From contig DRJZ01000096.1 in assembly GCA_011052015.1 (NCBI GenBank), positions 1-35,916 on the forward strand: a stretch of DNA of 35,916 nucleotides, in the 5' to 3' direction. This stretch comes from Acidiferrobacteraceae bacterium. GTDB lineage: Bacteria > Pseudomonadota > Gammaproteobacteria > HyVt-429. Below, in pieces: positions 24,693-33,820 of this stretch. Under the pieces are notes generated by a model, which searched no databases, was not told where the DNA came from, and saw only the letters and a program-made list of their open reading frames with translations. The stretch's first letter is position 1. Each line of letters starts with the position of its first letter. The position numbers and the translations under genes are program-made.

Positions 24693-26786
24693 ATGCTTGG
24701 GGGCAAATCGATACGAATTTTGGCTAAATCCACTTGGGTCACCCTATGGGCGTTGTGCCTGTCCGTTGGCAGCGCCCAGGGTGCCCCGCAACTTGCCGTT
24801 ATCGACACCGGTGTGTCTATTACCCAGGAACTGTCAGGCTCTGTGGTGAGTGGCGGGTATGATTTTGTCGACGGCGATTTTGATCCCACCGACCTCGACG
24901 GCCATGGCACCATCGTCGCCACCATCGCCCTGCGCACCGCCGGCTATGCAGATATCCTGCCTATCAGAGTGCTGGGCTCACTCGGAGGCACCGCTGTTGA
25001 TGTCAATACCGGTATCCGCCTCGCCGCAGAGCGACCAGTCGTCAGGGTATTAAATCTTAGTCTGGGTAGCTCCCTCTCAGATCCTGGCATCGCCAGGGCT
25101 GTACTCGCTTCAGCCCAGGCGGGTCAGGTCGTCGTCATGGCCGCCGGTAACCTGAGCCTGCCGTTTCCTGAGTTTCCAGCCCAGCATGCTGTTAACCTCG
25201 GAGGGTTCGGGATCATTGCTGGCGCAACCGATTCGACTGGATCAATAGCGAGCTACAGTAACCGCGCCGGGGATTCCAAAGATGTTTTTATGGTGGCCAA
25301 CGGCACATTCGAAGGCTTTGCCCCAAATGACCCATCAGACTCAACAATTGGATCCCAAGGGACATCCTTTGCCGCGCCGCGGATTTCCGGGGCGGCACTG
25401 GCCATTCTCAATGCCGCACCCCATCTGCGTGGAGACCAAGTGGTGGAAATCCTGTTTTCTACTGCGACCGACCTCGGTGCGGCAGGCGTGGATAGTGTCT
25501 ATGGCCAAGGGGCGCTTAACCTCACCGCCGCCCTGGCGCCTGTCGGTGGATTGGCCGCCCCCACTACAAGCAAGACCGATGGTGGGGGCGTGCCTGTTGT
25601 CGCTTCCGCACTGCTGGTCGGCGCCGCAGCCTATGCCTTCTTACAGCGCAACCCTAAAGCCAAATCAGCACTTGTCCTGGATCAATACGAAAGGCCCTAT
25701 GTGGTTGACCTGGGTAAAGTCACCACGGCCCGGAATGACAAACCCGGATTAAACGCCCTGATGAATTCATTTCGCTATGAAAACGCATGGATGGATATTC
25801 CAATGGGAAACAAATATACCTTGAGCATCCGCGCCGCCAGCGAGAAAGACCTCAGGGTCTTAAACGCCTTTGACTATTTTGAGAACCGGGCCAAACAGGA
25901 AGAGAAACGGCCAGACGTGGCCATGTCGATAAGCGCCAAACCCTCTGAAAACCTGCAATACCGGCTGGATCTAAATCAAGACCCACGTAAGGGTTATGGT
26001 GCTCTAGGTATTCAGTCCAAAACCTACACTCAATTTTTGTCTGAACGAACTTTTACCGCCCCCTACATGGGATTCGCTAGTCGCGGCAACAGCATGCACA
26101 TGAATTACAATCTCGGCTCTCGTACGCGTCTGAAACTGGGTCTGGCCAACATCAACGACGGACTTGACAACGGGCTACAAAGCTCGGCGATGATGCTGGA
26201 AGGTTCTTTTCAGTTATCCGATACCGCCACTGTTGCCCTGCAACTGGGACAGTTATCCGAGCAAGGCAGCCTATTCGGAGGGTCATCAGGTGGTATATTC
26301 GGTGTCGACAATACCAACACCTCCGCAGTAGGGATCAATGGCCGCTACCAGATAACAGATAATGTGGCCATCATCGGCAGCTACACCCAAGGCTATACTA
26401 AGGTGACCGATGCCAAAAACAGTCTGTTGCACAATTTTTCTTCGGTCCAAAGTCAGGCCTACGGCATGGGCCTGGTCGCCAGTAATGTGTGGCGACAGGA
26501 TGATCGGTTCGGGCTTGCGATATCCCGACCGTTACGGATCACCGGTGGCAAAGTCGACTTCACCGTACCCCAGTCCCGAGACATCACAGGTAACATACTC
26601 TCAGAGACTGATCGTGTCAGTCTAAGATCGGATGGCAATGAACTCGATTTGGAAGCGTCTTATAACTGGACCGTGGGCAAGAAAACCCACCTGGCCACCT
26701 ACTTCCTGTATCAGAATGAACCTCTAAACCTCAAAGATAGCAGCGCAAACCGAACCCTGTACGGTGTCGTGCGCCGGAATTTCTAA
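24693..26786 (+). CDS. S8 subtilase with outer-membrane barrel-like C-terminus
   Basis: 697 aa. Signal peptide ends at SAQGA (about 31). The peptidase domain is compact (about 32-285) with the full triad: Asp38 (VIDTGVS), His71 (DGHGTIVA), Ser225 (GTSFAAP), plus AAGN as oxyanion Asn. It starts right after the signal peptide, leaving no room for a propeptide. A Gly/Thr linker and a hydrophobic stretch (about 302-320) follow. Residues about 330-697 are rich in alternating strands (LQYRLDLNQDP, TRLKLGLANIND, TVALQLGQLSEQ) and end in the Phe typical of outer-membrane barrels. An autotransporter-like layout is inferred. Monocistronic. Confidence 0.8.
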   Translation: MLGGKSIRILAKSTWVTLWALCLSVGSAQGAPQLAVIDTGVSITQELSGSVVSGGYDFVDGDFDPTDLDGHGTIVATIALRTAGYADILPIRVLGSLGGTAVDVNTGIRLAAERPVVRVLNLSLGSSLSDPGIARAVLASAQAGQVVVMAAGNLSLPFPEFPAQHAVNLGGFGIIAGATDSTGSIASYSNRAGDSKDVFMVANGTFEGFAPNDPSDSTIGSQGTSFAAPRISGAALAILNAAPHLRGDQVVEILFSTATDLGAAGVDSVYGQGALNLTAALAPVGGLAAPTTSKTDGGGVPVVASALLVGAAAYAFLQRNPKAKSALVLDQYERPYVVDLGKVTTARNDKPGLNALMNSFRYENAWMDIPMGNKYTLSIRAASEKDLRVLNAFDYFENRAKQEEKRPDVAMSISAKPSENLQYRLDLNQDPRKGYGALGIQSKTYTQFLSERTFTAPYMGFASRGNSMHMNYNLGSRTRLKLGLANINDGLDNGLQSSAMMLEGSFQLSDTATVALQLGQLSEQGSLFGGSSGGIFGVDNTNTSAVGINGRYQITDNVAIIGSYTQGYTKVTDAKNSLLHNFSSVQSQAYGMGLVASNVWRQDDRFGLAISRPLRITGGKVDFTVPQSRDITGNILSETDRVSLRSDGNELDLEASYNWTVGKKTHLATYFLYQNEPLNLKDSSANRTLYGVVRRNF

Positions 26787-26862
26787 GCCACTCCTTAAGG
26801 TTGTAGGACCAAATTTACTCAGCCCTCTGCGCACGAATGAAATCCTGCTCACTCTAGGTGTA

Positions 26863-26965
26863 TCGCGGCAAGATGCCGCTCCTACATGGATGGATCATTT
26901 TCTCCGCCCGTAAACCCTGTTGTGGTCTATCCCATCCCCCCTGTAGGCGCGGCATCTTGCCGCGA
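26863..26965. repeat. Paired REP elements (BIME-like)
   Basis: Two 24-nt arms (26863-26886 and 26942-26965) are inverted copies of each other at 23 of 24 positions. Each arm itself is a hairpin, GCGGCA-AGA-TGCCGC, joined to CTCCTACA. This is the layout of REP pairs in gammaproteobacteria. It lies between the subtilase and rppH stops, both facing it. Confidence 0.8.
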
Positions 26966-27025
26966 CGGTACACAACCAAATGTGTATCACTTCTGGGCCG
27001 TAGAAATCATAGACGCCCTGACGGG

Positions 27026-27553
27026 CTAACTCTGACGGCCAGATCCACCATTAAAAAGCAAAGGCGCGAGTTCCAGGAGCGCACGCTGATAGACTTGACG
27101 CTTGAAGGCAACAATCTCGTCCAGTGGATACCAATAGTTTACCCAACACCACTGATCAAACTCTGGGCGCTTACTGGCATCCAGGTGAATCGCCGATTCA
27201 TCGGCAGTCAATTTGAGTAAATACCAGCGTTGCTTCTGGCCACGAAACGTCTGCTTGGAACCACTGCGTAAATATCGTTCCGGCAGGTCGTATCGCAACC
27301 AGTCACGAGTGTGTCCAATAATGTGAACTTTCATTTCATTGAGACCCGTCTCCTCCTGCAGCTCCCGAAACATAGCTTGCTCCGAAGTCTCATTTGTTTG
27401 AATGCCACCCTGAGGAAACTGCCAACCATCGTGCCGAATCCGGCGCGCCCAAAACACCTGGCCCTGGGAATTGGAGAGCACAATACCCACATTACGCCGA
27501 TAACCGTCAGCATCCAGGATTTGATCTTCTGGGCAAACTTCAATCATCACCAT
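27026..27553 (-). CDS. rppH: RNA pyrophosphohydrolase (Nudix)
   Basis: Removes pyrophosphate from 5' ends of mRNA, starting decay. The full Nudix box GGIQTNETSEQAMFRELQEE followed by TGL is present, along with DADGYRRNVGIVL, WQFPQGG, RYDLPERYLR and GQKQRWYLLKL, all typical of RppH. C-terminal FKRQVYQRALLELAPLL. Homologues usually start just before the DADGYR motif; here a longer N-terminus (MVMIEVCPEDQIL) exists. I use ATG 27553; a GTG at 27568 and an ATG at 27547 are alternatives. No ptsP follows, though rppH and ptsP are often linked. Confidence 0.92.
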   Translation of the reverse strand: MVMIEVCPEDQILDADGYRRNVGIVLSNSQGQVFWARRIRHDGWQFPQGGIQTNETSEQAMFRELQEETGLNEMKVHIIGHTRDWLRYDLPERYLRSGSKQTFRGQKQRWYLLKLTADESAIHLDASKRPEFDQWCWVNYWYPLDEIVAFKRQVYQRALLELAPLLFNGGSGRQS

Positions 27554-27641
27554 ACTCGTGGGTAGCACCAGGACTCACTTATCTTCTGTTATTCATATGG
27601 GAAATTCAAGCCGCCCGGCAGGGATGCCCAACCCCGGTAAG

Positions 27642-27703
27642 AGCGGCATCTTGCCGCGAGGTGGACACCCAAACATTGTATCGCGCCTGGAAGGCGCTCC
27701 TAT
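27642..27703. repeat. Second REP pair, opposite order
   Basis: AGCGGCATCTTGCCGCGA (27642-27659) repeats the right arm of the 26942-26965 unit, and TCGCGCCTGGAAGGCGCTCC (27681-27700) is a diverged left-type arm. Located upstream of the HAD gene and divergent rppH, in a 209-bp gap. Confidence 0.65.
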
Positions 27704-27762
27704 CTATGCTGACAAGCCGGTTTTTAAATATCCTGCTAGAATGCCGCATCCAAAACAATTTC

Positions 27763-28431
27763 ATGGGGTCACCCGTATTGAGCCTTGCCATATTTGACCT
27801 CGACAACACCTTGATTCGGGGTGATAGCGATTACCAATGGGGACAATTTCTGATCGCCAAGGGGGTGGTCGATCCAGGCTATGCCAAGCGCGAACACGAT
27901 CGCTACTATGCAGACTATCTGGCGGGGAATCTGGACATCTATGCTTTCCTCGACTTTCAACTAAAACCCCTGGCAGAAAATGACCGTTCGACCCTGGAGG
28001 TATGGCGACGGGAGTTTATCGACCGCCACATACTCGAACTCATCACTGCGGCGGCCCAACAACTCGTCGACGATCATCGAAAAAAAGGTGACACCCTATT
28101 GATCATCACTGCCACCAATAGTTTTCTCACCCGGCCCATTGCCGACGCGTTTGGCATTAATCACCTTATCGGCACCGATCCGGAAGAAAAGCAGGGTCAG
28201 TTCACCGGCAAGGTCGTTGGCATACCCAGTTATCGGGAAGGAAAGGTGGAACGCCTCAACCAGTGGATGGCCGAGCATGGTGAGAACCTCACTCACAGTT
28301 GGTTCTACAGTGATTCTCACAACGACCTGCCGCTTTTAGATTTGGTCGAGCACCCGGTGGCAGTCAACCCGGATGGCATACTTGCCGCCCATGCCCGCGA
28401 ACGGGGCTGGCCGATCATTGACCTGGACTAA
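27763..28431 (+). CDS. HAD-IB family phosphatase (SerB-like)
   Basis: 222 aa, HAD hydrolase of the IB subfamily. Motif I AIFDLDNTLIRGDS (nucleophile Asp12, acid Asp14), motif II TLLIITATNSF, motif III Lys in YREGKVERL, motif IV FYSDSHNDLPLLDLV. The helical cap lies between motifs I and II. Members dephosphorylate phosphoserine or other small metabolites; the substrate is not evident. I start at ATG 27763, since the open frame further upstream runs through repeat DNA. The permease gene begins 3 nt after its stop, so they form an operon. Confidence 0.85.
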   Translation: MGSPVLSLAIFDLDNTLIRGDSDYQWGQFLIAKGVVDPGYAKREHDRYYADYLAGNLDIYAFLDFQLKPLAENDRSTLEVWRREFIDRHILELITAAAQQLVDDHRKKGDTLLIITATNSFLTRPIADAFGINHLIGTDPEEKQGQFTGKVVGIPSYREGKVERLNQWMAEHGENLTHSWFYSDSHNDLPLLDLVEHPVAVNPDGILAAHARERGWPIIDLD

Positions 28432-28434
28432 ATC

Positions 28435-29415
28435 ATGATCACACACCGGTTTGGTTTAAGCCTTAGCCTCATATTGATCTCCCTCACCGCCGTGTTTCTA
28501 TCCCTTAGCCTGGGCAGTGTTGCTATAGATTCTGATTCCTTATTCAATCTCCTGACCGGCGCCGGCACCCCGCTTGAACACACCATCGTCTTTGATCTGC
28601 GACTACCCCGTGCACTCAGCGCCTTTGCCGTAGGGGGCCTTCTCGCCTTGGCGGGGGCGCTGTTGCAAGTGCTACTGCGCAACCCACTGGCCGATCCGTA
28701 CGTATTAGGTGTGTCGGGGGGCGCATCGGTGGCCGCGCTGACTGCCTTGCTACTGGGTTGGGGGACCGTATGGGTCAGCACCGGCGCGTTCCTGGGCGCA
28801 CTCTTCTCCATGGCCCTGGTATTTGGTCTGAGCCGGTCACGAGGATCCTGGACACCCACACGACTACTGCTCACTGGGGTGATTGTCGCTGCCGGTTGGG
28901 GCGCCCTGATCAGTCTACTCCTGAGCCTGTCGCCCGACACCCATGTGCGTGGAATGCTGTTCTGGTTAATGGGAGACATGAGCTACGCCCGCCATCCCCT
29001 GCTGGGACATGTGGTATTGTGGGTGGGGCTCATACTGTGCCTACCCATGGCGCGCTCCCTCAATCTTTTGATCTGCGGTAAATTGACTGCCGCATCTCTG
29101 GGCATTCAAGTCGGTCAACTACGCTTGGCGATCTACGTACTTTCCTCGGTGTTTACCGCCGCTGCCGTTACTCTGGCCGGGGGTGTCGGTTTTGTAGGGC
29201 TTATCATTCCACACATGCTCAGACTGATCTCGGGTAACGATCATCGCAGACTGTTGCCCCATTGTGTCTTGTTGGGTGGTAGTTTTTTGGTGGTTGCCGA
29301 CACCCTGGCCCGTACCATGATGGCACCCCAACAATTGCCAGTGGGTGTGGTCACCGCACTCATGGGTGTCCCTATATTTTTATGGCTGTTAGGCCAGGGG
29401 CAACAACGCCAGTAG
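28435..29415 (+). CDS. BtuC/FecCD-type ABC transporter permease, orphan
   Basis: 326 aa, about nine or ten transmembrane helices. FecCD-family signatures: LRLPRALSAFAVGGLLALAG, LLQVLLRNPLADPYVLGVSG, GFVGLIIPHMLRLISGNDHR, and LPVGVVTALMGVPIFLWLL at the end. Such permeases import cobalamin, heme or ferric siderophores with an ATPase and a periplasmic binding protein. Neither partner is in the window: the gene is followed by a repeat element and then an unrelated opposite-strand gene. Starts 3 nt after the HAD gene. Confidence 0.9.
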   Translation: MITHRFGLSLSLILISLTAVFLSLSLGSVAIDSDSLFNLLTGAGTPLEHTIVFDLRLPRALSAFAVGGLLALAGALLQVLLRNPLADPYVLGVSGGASVAALTALLLGWGTVWVSTGAFLGALFSMALVFGLSRSRGSWTPTRLLLTGVIVAAGWGALISLLLSLSPDTHVRGMLFWLMGDMSYARHPLLGHVVLWVGLILCLPMARSLNLLICGKLTAASLGIQVGQLRLAIYVLSSVFTAAAVTLAGGVGFVGLIIPHMLRLISGNDHRRLLPHCVLLGGSFLVVADTLARTMMAPQQLPVGVVTALMGVPIFLWLLGQGQQRQ

Positions 29416-29436
29416 TATGGCACTTACTCGACGATA

Positions 29437-29584
29437 ACTCTCGCCAAGCCGCCAAGCACGCAGAGAACGGCCTTCGCCCCTGGTATCGCTGTCGACAGCC
29501 GTGCCTACCGCAGCATTAGCTCTTCCATGTGCGTCAAAGCGCTGGTCACATTGAGCGCCTTTCCCTTGGCGCCTTGGCGAGAGT
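29437..29584. repeat. 148-bp element with 20-bp inverted ends
   Basis: Left end ACTCTCGCCAAGCCGCCAAG (29437-29456); the right end (29565-29584) is its inverted copy at 19 of 20 positions. No coding content. Short overlapping frames across 29389-29738 are artefacts of this repeat. Inserted 21 bp after the permease stop, where an ABC ATPase gene would be expected. Explains most of the 29416-29682 gap. Confidence 0.7.
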
Positions 29585-29682
29585 CCCAGCAGCGAACACC
29601 GATAGCGCAACGTGTCTGGGTATACAAAGGCGAAACAGACAGCCAGAAATCCACGGCCGTTTTCAGTCCCCTGCAAAGACAA

Positions 29683-31920
29683 CTATTTCCTCTCATGGGT
29701 ATAGACACCGTCCCATTCGGGGCCGGGTGGGTGGACATGATAAACGGCTATGCGGTCACAATAGATCTTGTAGATCGACCGTTGTGGATGGGCCTTCTGT
29801 AAATTTAAAAACTGTAGCTCGGCCTGATCCCATCGCTGGGCGCGATAGTGCTTCAAACCATTTCGATACAGTGTCAACTCATCCAAAGCGTCCTGGGAAA
29901 CATCCAATTTTTGACCGATAGGCTCGTATATTACCACCGGTTTTTCCCTGCCCACGACCCTGACCCGATCCAACTCGCGGTAGACAAACTCCGGAACGGC
30001 GTTACGGGTAAATTCGCTGATAATAATCGATACACCGTATTTTTTTGTCAGACTTTCCAGCCTGGAACCCAGATTCACGGCGTCACCCAGTACCGTGTAG
30101 GCCATGCGGAAGGCCGAGCCCATATTGCCCACACTCATCTCTCCGGTGTTTAGACCGATGCCCACCTTGATGGGTGGCCAACCACGCTCGGCAAAATGCT
30201 CCTGCAAGTCCCGCAAGCGGGCATCCATGGCCATGGCGGCCTCAAGGGCATGCCTTGCATGATCCGGGTTGCGCACCGGCGCCCCCCAAAAGGCCATAAT
30301 GGCGTCACCTATATACTTATCAATGGTGCCACGGTGCTGGTGTATGACCTCCGTCATGGGCGTCAAATAAGCATTCATTAGATCTGATAACTCTTCTGGA
30401 TTCAGGCCCTCAGAAATTGTGGTAAATCCGCGCACATCAGAGAACAACACCGTCATGTCCCGCCGTTCCCCTTCCAATGAATAGCTCTGTGGGTCTTTGC
30501 TCATCTCTTCCACCAGTTCCGGCGGTACGTATTGCCCGAACAAACCGCCGAGCTGACGCTTGCTCCGTGACTCCACAAAGTAACCGTAAGACATATTGTG
30601 AACAAACAAAACCATCGCCAGCAGCAGTGGCGATGCCAGAGGCAATACAAAATTGGAGTACTGCCATACCATCAGGTTAAGGATGACCGTGGCAGCGAAA
30701 ACAGCGAACGTAAACAAGACGCTCCAGACGGGGTTAAGCAATGGCAGCACCAACGCCAGCATCAAACCTATCACCACCAGAATGACAAGTTCGGCTCCCA
30801 GAGTATAGGCGGGTCGATGCTGAAAGCGATCATCGAGAATAGCCGACACCAGATTGGCATGAATCTCCACTCCCGGATATATCTTTTGTACCGGTGTGTT
30901 GCGTAAGTCGAGCAGACCAGGAGCGGTAGTACCCACAAAGGCAATGGTGTCTTTTAAATTAATATCGCTCGGCACGGTCTGGCTCAAAACCTTTGTAGCC
31001 GAGACATAGGGGAAGCTGCCCTGGCGTCCACGGTAGGGCACCAGAGTAGCCACATCGGCATCCACGGGTATCTTGTGGGGGCCCAACCCGATCCACTCCA
31101 TACCGTGATAGCGAGCACCCACCCCGTATCCTTGGGCGAATATTGTGCGCACCGGTTGACGTAGATACAGGCGCGCCACCGCCAAGGAAAGCGATTCGTA
31201 GATTGCGCCCTGGTATTCCTGAAGCATGGGCACACGCCGAAACACACCATCCACACTGGTGGTGGGATTATCAAAGAACCCCGCCGTCGCTGCGGCCTCT
31301 TGCAGCATAGGAATGTTACCACCGTAGCTCGAAGCCGTTTTAAAACTCAGGGTCTTTTCAGGAAAACTGCCCACGGGAAATACTGGTAGCGGCAAGGTGC
31401 CAGAGCTCACAGTGCGCTTGGGATCCTGGTTAAAGTAATAGCCCAGGACCACCGGGCGCCCCTTCAATCCTTCGGCGAAGGTCTTGTCACGGTTGAGTAA
31501 CGGTCGAATACGATCCAGGGCCGGGGCCAGGACTCGATAGGCCGGGTCTGAAACCAATCTCTCTAATTGTTTCAGGACTGGGTTCTCATCTTTTTCTGCA
31601 AACACCACATCAAAGCCCAACACACGAATTTGATAGTGGTCGAACAGGGTGTCCACCAGCTTGCGCAGCTTGTCACGATTCCAAGGCCAGCGTCCCTCTG
31701 CTGCCAGACTGGCTTCATCGACATCAATAATGACGATGCGCTTGTCGACGGTATTCGGCAAGGTGAAGTTCAGACGCGCATCGTAGGTCCAGGCCTCTAA
31801 TTGGCGAATGAAACTAATATCGACCCAACCTACGAGGTGGGTGAGAAAAAACACGATGACCGCCAGACTGATCCCGATGCGGGTCAGATGACGCCTCCAC
31901 TTGCTAATCCACGCCTTCAT
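29683..31920 (-). CDS. CHASE2-domain class III adenylate/guanylate cyclase
   Basis: 745 aa from ATG 31920 (GGGGTG upstream); the frame further upstream lacks support. One N-terminal membrane segment (RIGISLAVIVFFLTHLVG), a periplasmic CHASE2 sensor (about 35-360; IVIIDVDEASLAAEGRWPW, DVVFAEKD, ILDDRFQHRPA), three membrane segments (about 370-445), then a cyclase domain with both metal Asp residues, D495 (LFSDVRGFTT) and D539 (YIGDAIMAFWG), and TVLGDAVNLGSRLE. A short helical tail follows. It senses an extracytoplasmic signal and makes a cyclic nucleotide, probably cAMP. Divergent from tpsB with a 244-bp gap. Confidence 0.93.
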   Translation of the reverse strand: MKAWISKWRRHLTRIGISLAVIVFFLTHLVGWVDISFIRQLEAWTYDARLNFTLPNTVDKRIVIIDVDEASLAAEGRWPWNRDKLRKLVDTLFDHYQIRVLGFDVVFAEKDENPVLKQLERLVSDPAYRVLAPALDRIRPLLNRDKTFAEGLKGRPVVLGYYFNQDPKRTVSSGTLPLPVFPVGSFPEKTLSFKTASSYGGNIPMLQEAAATAGFFDNPTTSVDGVFRRVPMLQEYQGAIYESLSLAVARLYLRQPVRTIFAQGYGVGARYHGMEWIGLGPHKIPVDADVATLVPYRGRQGSFPYVSATKVLSQTVPSDINLKDTIAFVGTTAPGLLDLRNTPVQKIYPGVEIHANLVSAILDDRFQHRPAYTLGAELVILVVIGLMLALVLPLLNPVWSVLFTFAVFAATVILNLMVWQYSNFVLPLASPLLLAMVLFVHNMSYGYFVESRSKRQLGGLFGQYVPPELVEEMSKDPQSYSLEGERRDMTVLFSDVRGFTTISEGLNPEELSDLMNAYLTPMTEVIHQHRGTIDKYIGDAIMAFWGAPVRNPDHARHALEAAMAMDARLRDLQEHFAERGWPPIKVGIGLNTGEMSVGNMGSAFRMAYTVLGDAVNLGSRLESLTKKYGVSIIISEFTRNAVPEFVYRELDRVRVVGREKPVVIYEPIGQKLDVSQDALDELTLYRNGLKHYRAQRWDQAELQFLNLQKAHPQRSIYKIYCDRIAVYHVHPPGPEWDGVYTHERK

Positions 31921-32164
31921 TGCACACCCCAGTTGGCCGCACCGGCCTAAAAATTGAGCAGTGGAGCCCCCGCTCTCGAAACGGAACCTGTTTGAACTTA
32001 GGAACCAGCACCGCCGCTCGGCCCCATTTTTACCTACCCAATCGTGATTTGGGCCCATATTCTTAATGAATTTATGACTATTTTTCTAGAATCTAATGTA
32101 ATATTATCACAAAACCCATTGATTATTCAGGCGTAATGCCCTCGATACACCCAAGATCATATTC

Positions 32165-33733
32165 GTGAAGCCTCTCTATATCATATTGTTGATTATCGCC
32201 GGAACGCTGGTCCACTCCCTGGCCCACGCCGAAAATAGTCACGACCTGCAGTTTAAGGTAACCCGTTTTGAGATCCAGGGTGACAACCCTCTGACAGCCA
32301 GGCAAGTACATGCGGTACTAGACCCTTTCTTGGGGGAACATGCCGGACTCGAGGGCCTCCAGGCGGCTACCGATGCCTTTGAGCAGGCGCTACGTTCATC
32401 GGGCTTCGCCTTCCATCAGGTCAACCTGCCACCCCAATCTCTGGATCAGGGGACTGTTCGACTCGAGGTGGTGGCGGTAGAACTCGGCGCCATCATCGTT
32501 GAAGGCAATGAGCATTTTTCAGACGAAAATATTCGCGCCAGTCTGCCACAACTCAAACCCGAGATCCGCAACATCAATACCCAAAGTCTGGGGCGCAGCC
32601 TGGCCCTGGCCAACCGCCATCCGGGCAAAAAAGTGCGCCTGAACTTTGCCGCAGGCACCCAGCCGGGAACCGTCGATGCACGCATTCGGGTCAAGGACCA
32701 AAACCCCCTGCGGGTTTTTAGCTGGCTGGACAATACCGGCAATAAAGAGACCGGCAACACCCGGCTGGGCGCGGGGATGCAGCATAGCAACCTGTTCGGA
32801 CGGGATCAGATTGCGACCCTGACCTATACCACCTCGCCGGAGGGTGTGGATAAAGTCAGTCAATTCGGCGGCCAATACCAGATTCCATTTTATGGCGCCG
32901 GTGGGCTGTTGGATATATTTGCCGCCAAATCGGAGATAGATAGCGGCACCGTGGCCGAAGTGTTTGAGGTTGCAGGCAAGGGTACTGTACTCGGCGCTCG
33001 CTACACACACTTCTTCTCCAAGCAAAAACGCTACTCCCATGAGATGGCGCTCTCTGTTACTGACAAATTGTTTGAAAATGATGTAGATTTTCAAGGTGTG
33101 CCAGTAGGTGTGGACGTGCGTACCCGGCCCATGGAACTGCGTTACAGTGGTCGATGGCAAGGTGACCTCACCAACGCCGGTGTCTATATGGGTTATGCCC
33201 GCAACCTCCCCGGAGGCTCAAATAATAACGCTAAAGCCTATGCAGCCTCCCGTAGCGGTAGTGACAATAACTGGTCAGTGCTGCATATTGGCGGCAAGCT
33301 AAATCGAGCGCTACAGGGCTGGAATGTACTAGGACGCTTTGACGCCCAATATGCCTCCGTGCCCCTGGTCGCTGGCGAACAATTGGGTCTGGGCGGCGCC
33401 AATTCGGTGCGTGGCCTGGAAGAAAGAGAGATATCCGGTGATCGCGGTTATCGTGTCGGCATGGAACTGTGGTCACCAACCCTGAAGAAAACCGGATTAC
33501 GCGCCCTGAGTTTTTTTGAAGGGGGCCGGATCACCCTGAAAAACCCCCTACCTGGTGAAATTGCGACCGAGAAAGTGGCGAGTGTCGGCCTCGGATTGCG
33601 CTGGTCCTGGCAAAATCGCCTCAGCCTGCGTCTGGATTGGGGGCGTATACTCAACGGCACCGACGCGGCCAATAAAACTGGCTCCAAATCAGGAGACAGC
33701 AAGGTGCATTTTAACTTGGGTTATCGATTCTAA
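32165..33733 (+). CDS. TpsB two-partner secretion transporter (FhaC/ShlB family)
   Basis: 522 aa. Signal peptide 1-22 (cut after AHA), POTRA domains (about 28-105 and 106-175), then a 16-strand outer-membrane barrel. The L6-loop motif appears as VRGLEEREISGDRG. Ends in LGYRF with the terminal Phe required for barrel assembly. It exports the TpsA exoprotein, probably the product encoded from 34586. Start is GTG 32165 with only a weak ribosome site. A weak CRP-like site (TGTAA-N5-TCACA, 32097-32111) lies upstream but its spacing is one base short. Confidence 0.93.
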   Translation: MKPLYIILLIIAGTLVHSLAHAENSHDLQFKVTRFEIQGDNPLTARQVHAVLDPFLGEHAGLEGLQAATDAFEQALRSSGFAFHQVNLPPQSLDQGTVRLEVVAVELGAIIVEGNEHFSDENIRASLPQLKPEIRNINTQSLGRSLALANRHPGKKVRLNFAAGTQPGTVDARIRVKDQNPLRVFSWLDNTGNKETGNTRLGAGMQHSNLFGRDQIATLTYTTSPEGVDKVSQFGGQYQIPFYGAGGLLDIFAAKSEIDSGTVAEVFEVAGKGTVLGARYTHFFSKQKRYSHEMALSVTDKLFENDVDFQGVPVGVDVRTRPMELRYSGRWQGDLTNAGVYMGYARNLPGGSNNNAKAYAASRSGSDNNWSVLHIGGKLNRALQGWNVLGRFDAQYASVPLVAGEQLGLGGANSVRGLEEREISGDRGYRVGMELWSPTLKKTGLRALSFFEGGRITLKNPLPGEIATEKVASVGLGLRWSWQNRLSLRLDWGRILNGTDAANKTGSKSGDSKVHFNLGYRF

Positions 33734-33787
33734 AAAACCGGGGATAACGTCTTTGTATGGTCGAACAAATTCAACCCTACAAAATAC

Positions 33788-33811
33788 TGTAGGTGCGAAT
33801 TCATCCGCACA
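33788..33811. repeat. Single REP-like hairpin downstream of tpsB
   Basis: TGTAGGTGCGAATTCATCCG followed by CACA: stem GTGCG / CGCAC with the TGTAGG lead-in seen in the REP arms at 26942. It lies between the convergent ends of tpsB and the CRP-family gene. Confidence 0.5.
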
Positions 33812-33820
33812 CGCAAAAGA

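Noticed and set aside
27394-27762. Long in-frame extension upstream of the HAD phosphatase
   Set aside because: The extension crosses antisense rppH and REP repeats; the HAD family begins near the DLDNTL motif, matching ATG 27763.
29389-29738. Overlapping short frames on both strands after the permease gene
   Set aside because: They translate the 148-bp inverted-repeat element.
31921-32058. N-terminal extension of the CHASE2 cyclase
   Set aside because: The 46 added residues have no family match, and ATG 31920 has a ribosome site directly before the first membrane segment.
32097-32111. CRP-like site upstream of tpsB (TGTAA-N5-TCACA)
   Set aside because: The spacer is 5 rather than 6 and the left half is weak; kept only as a note under tpsB.
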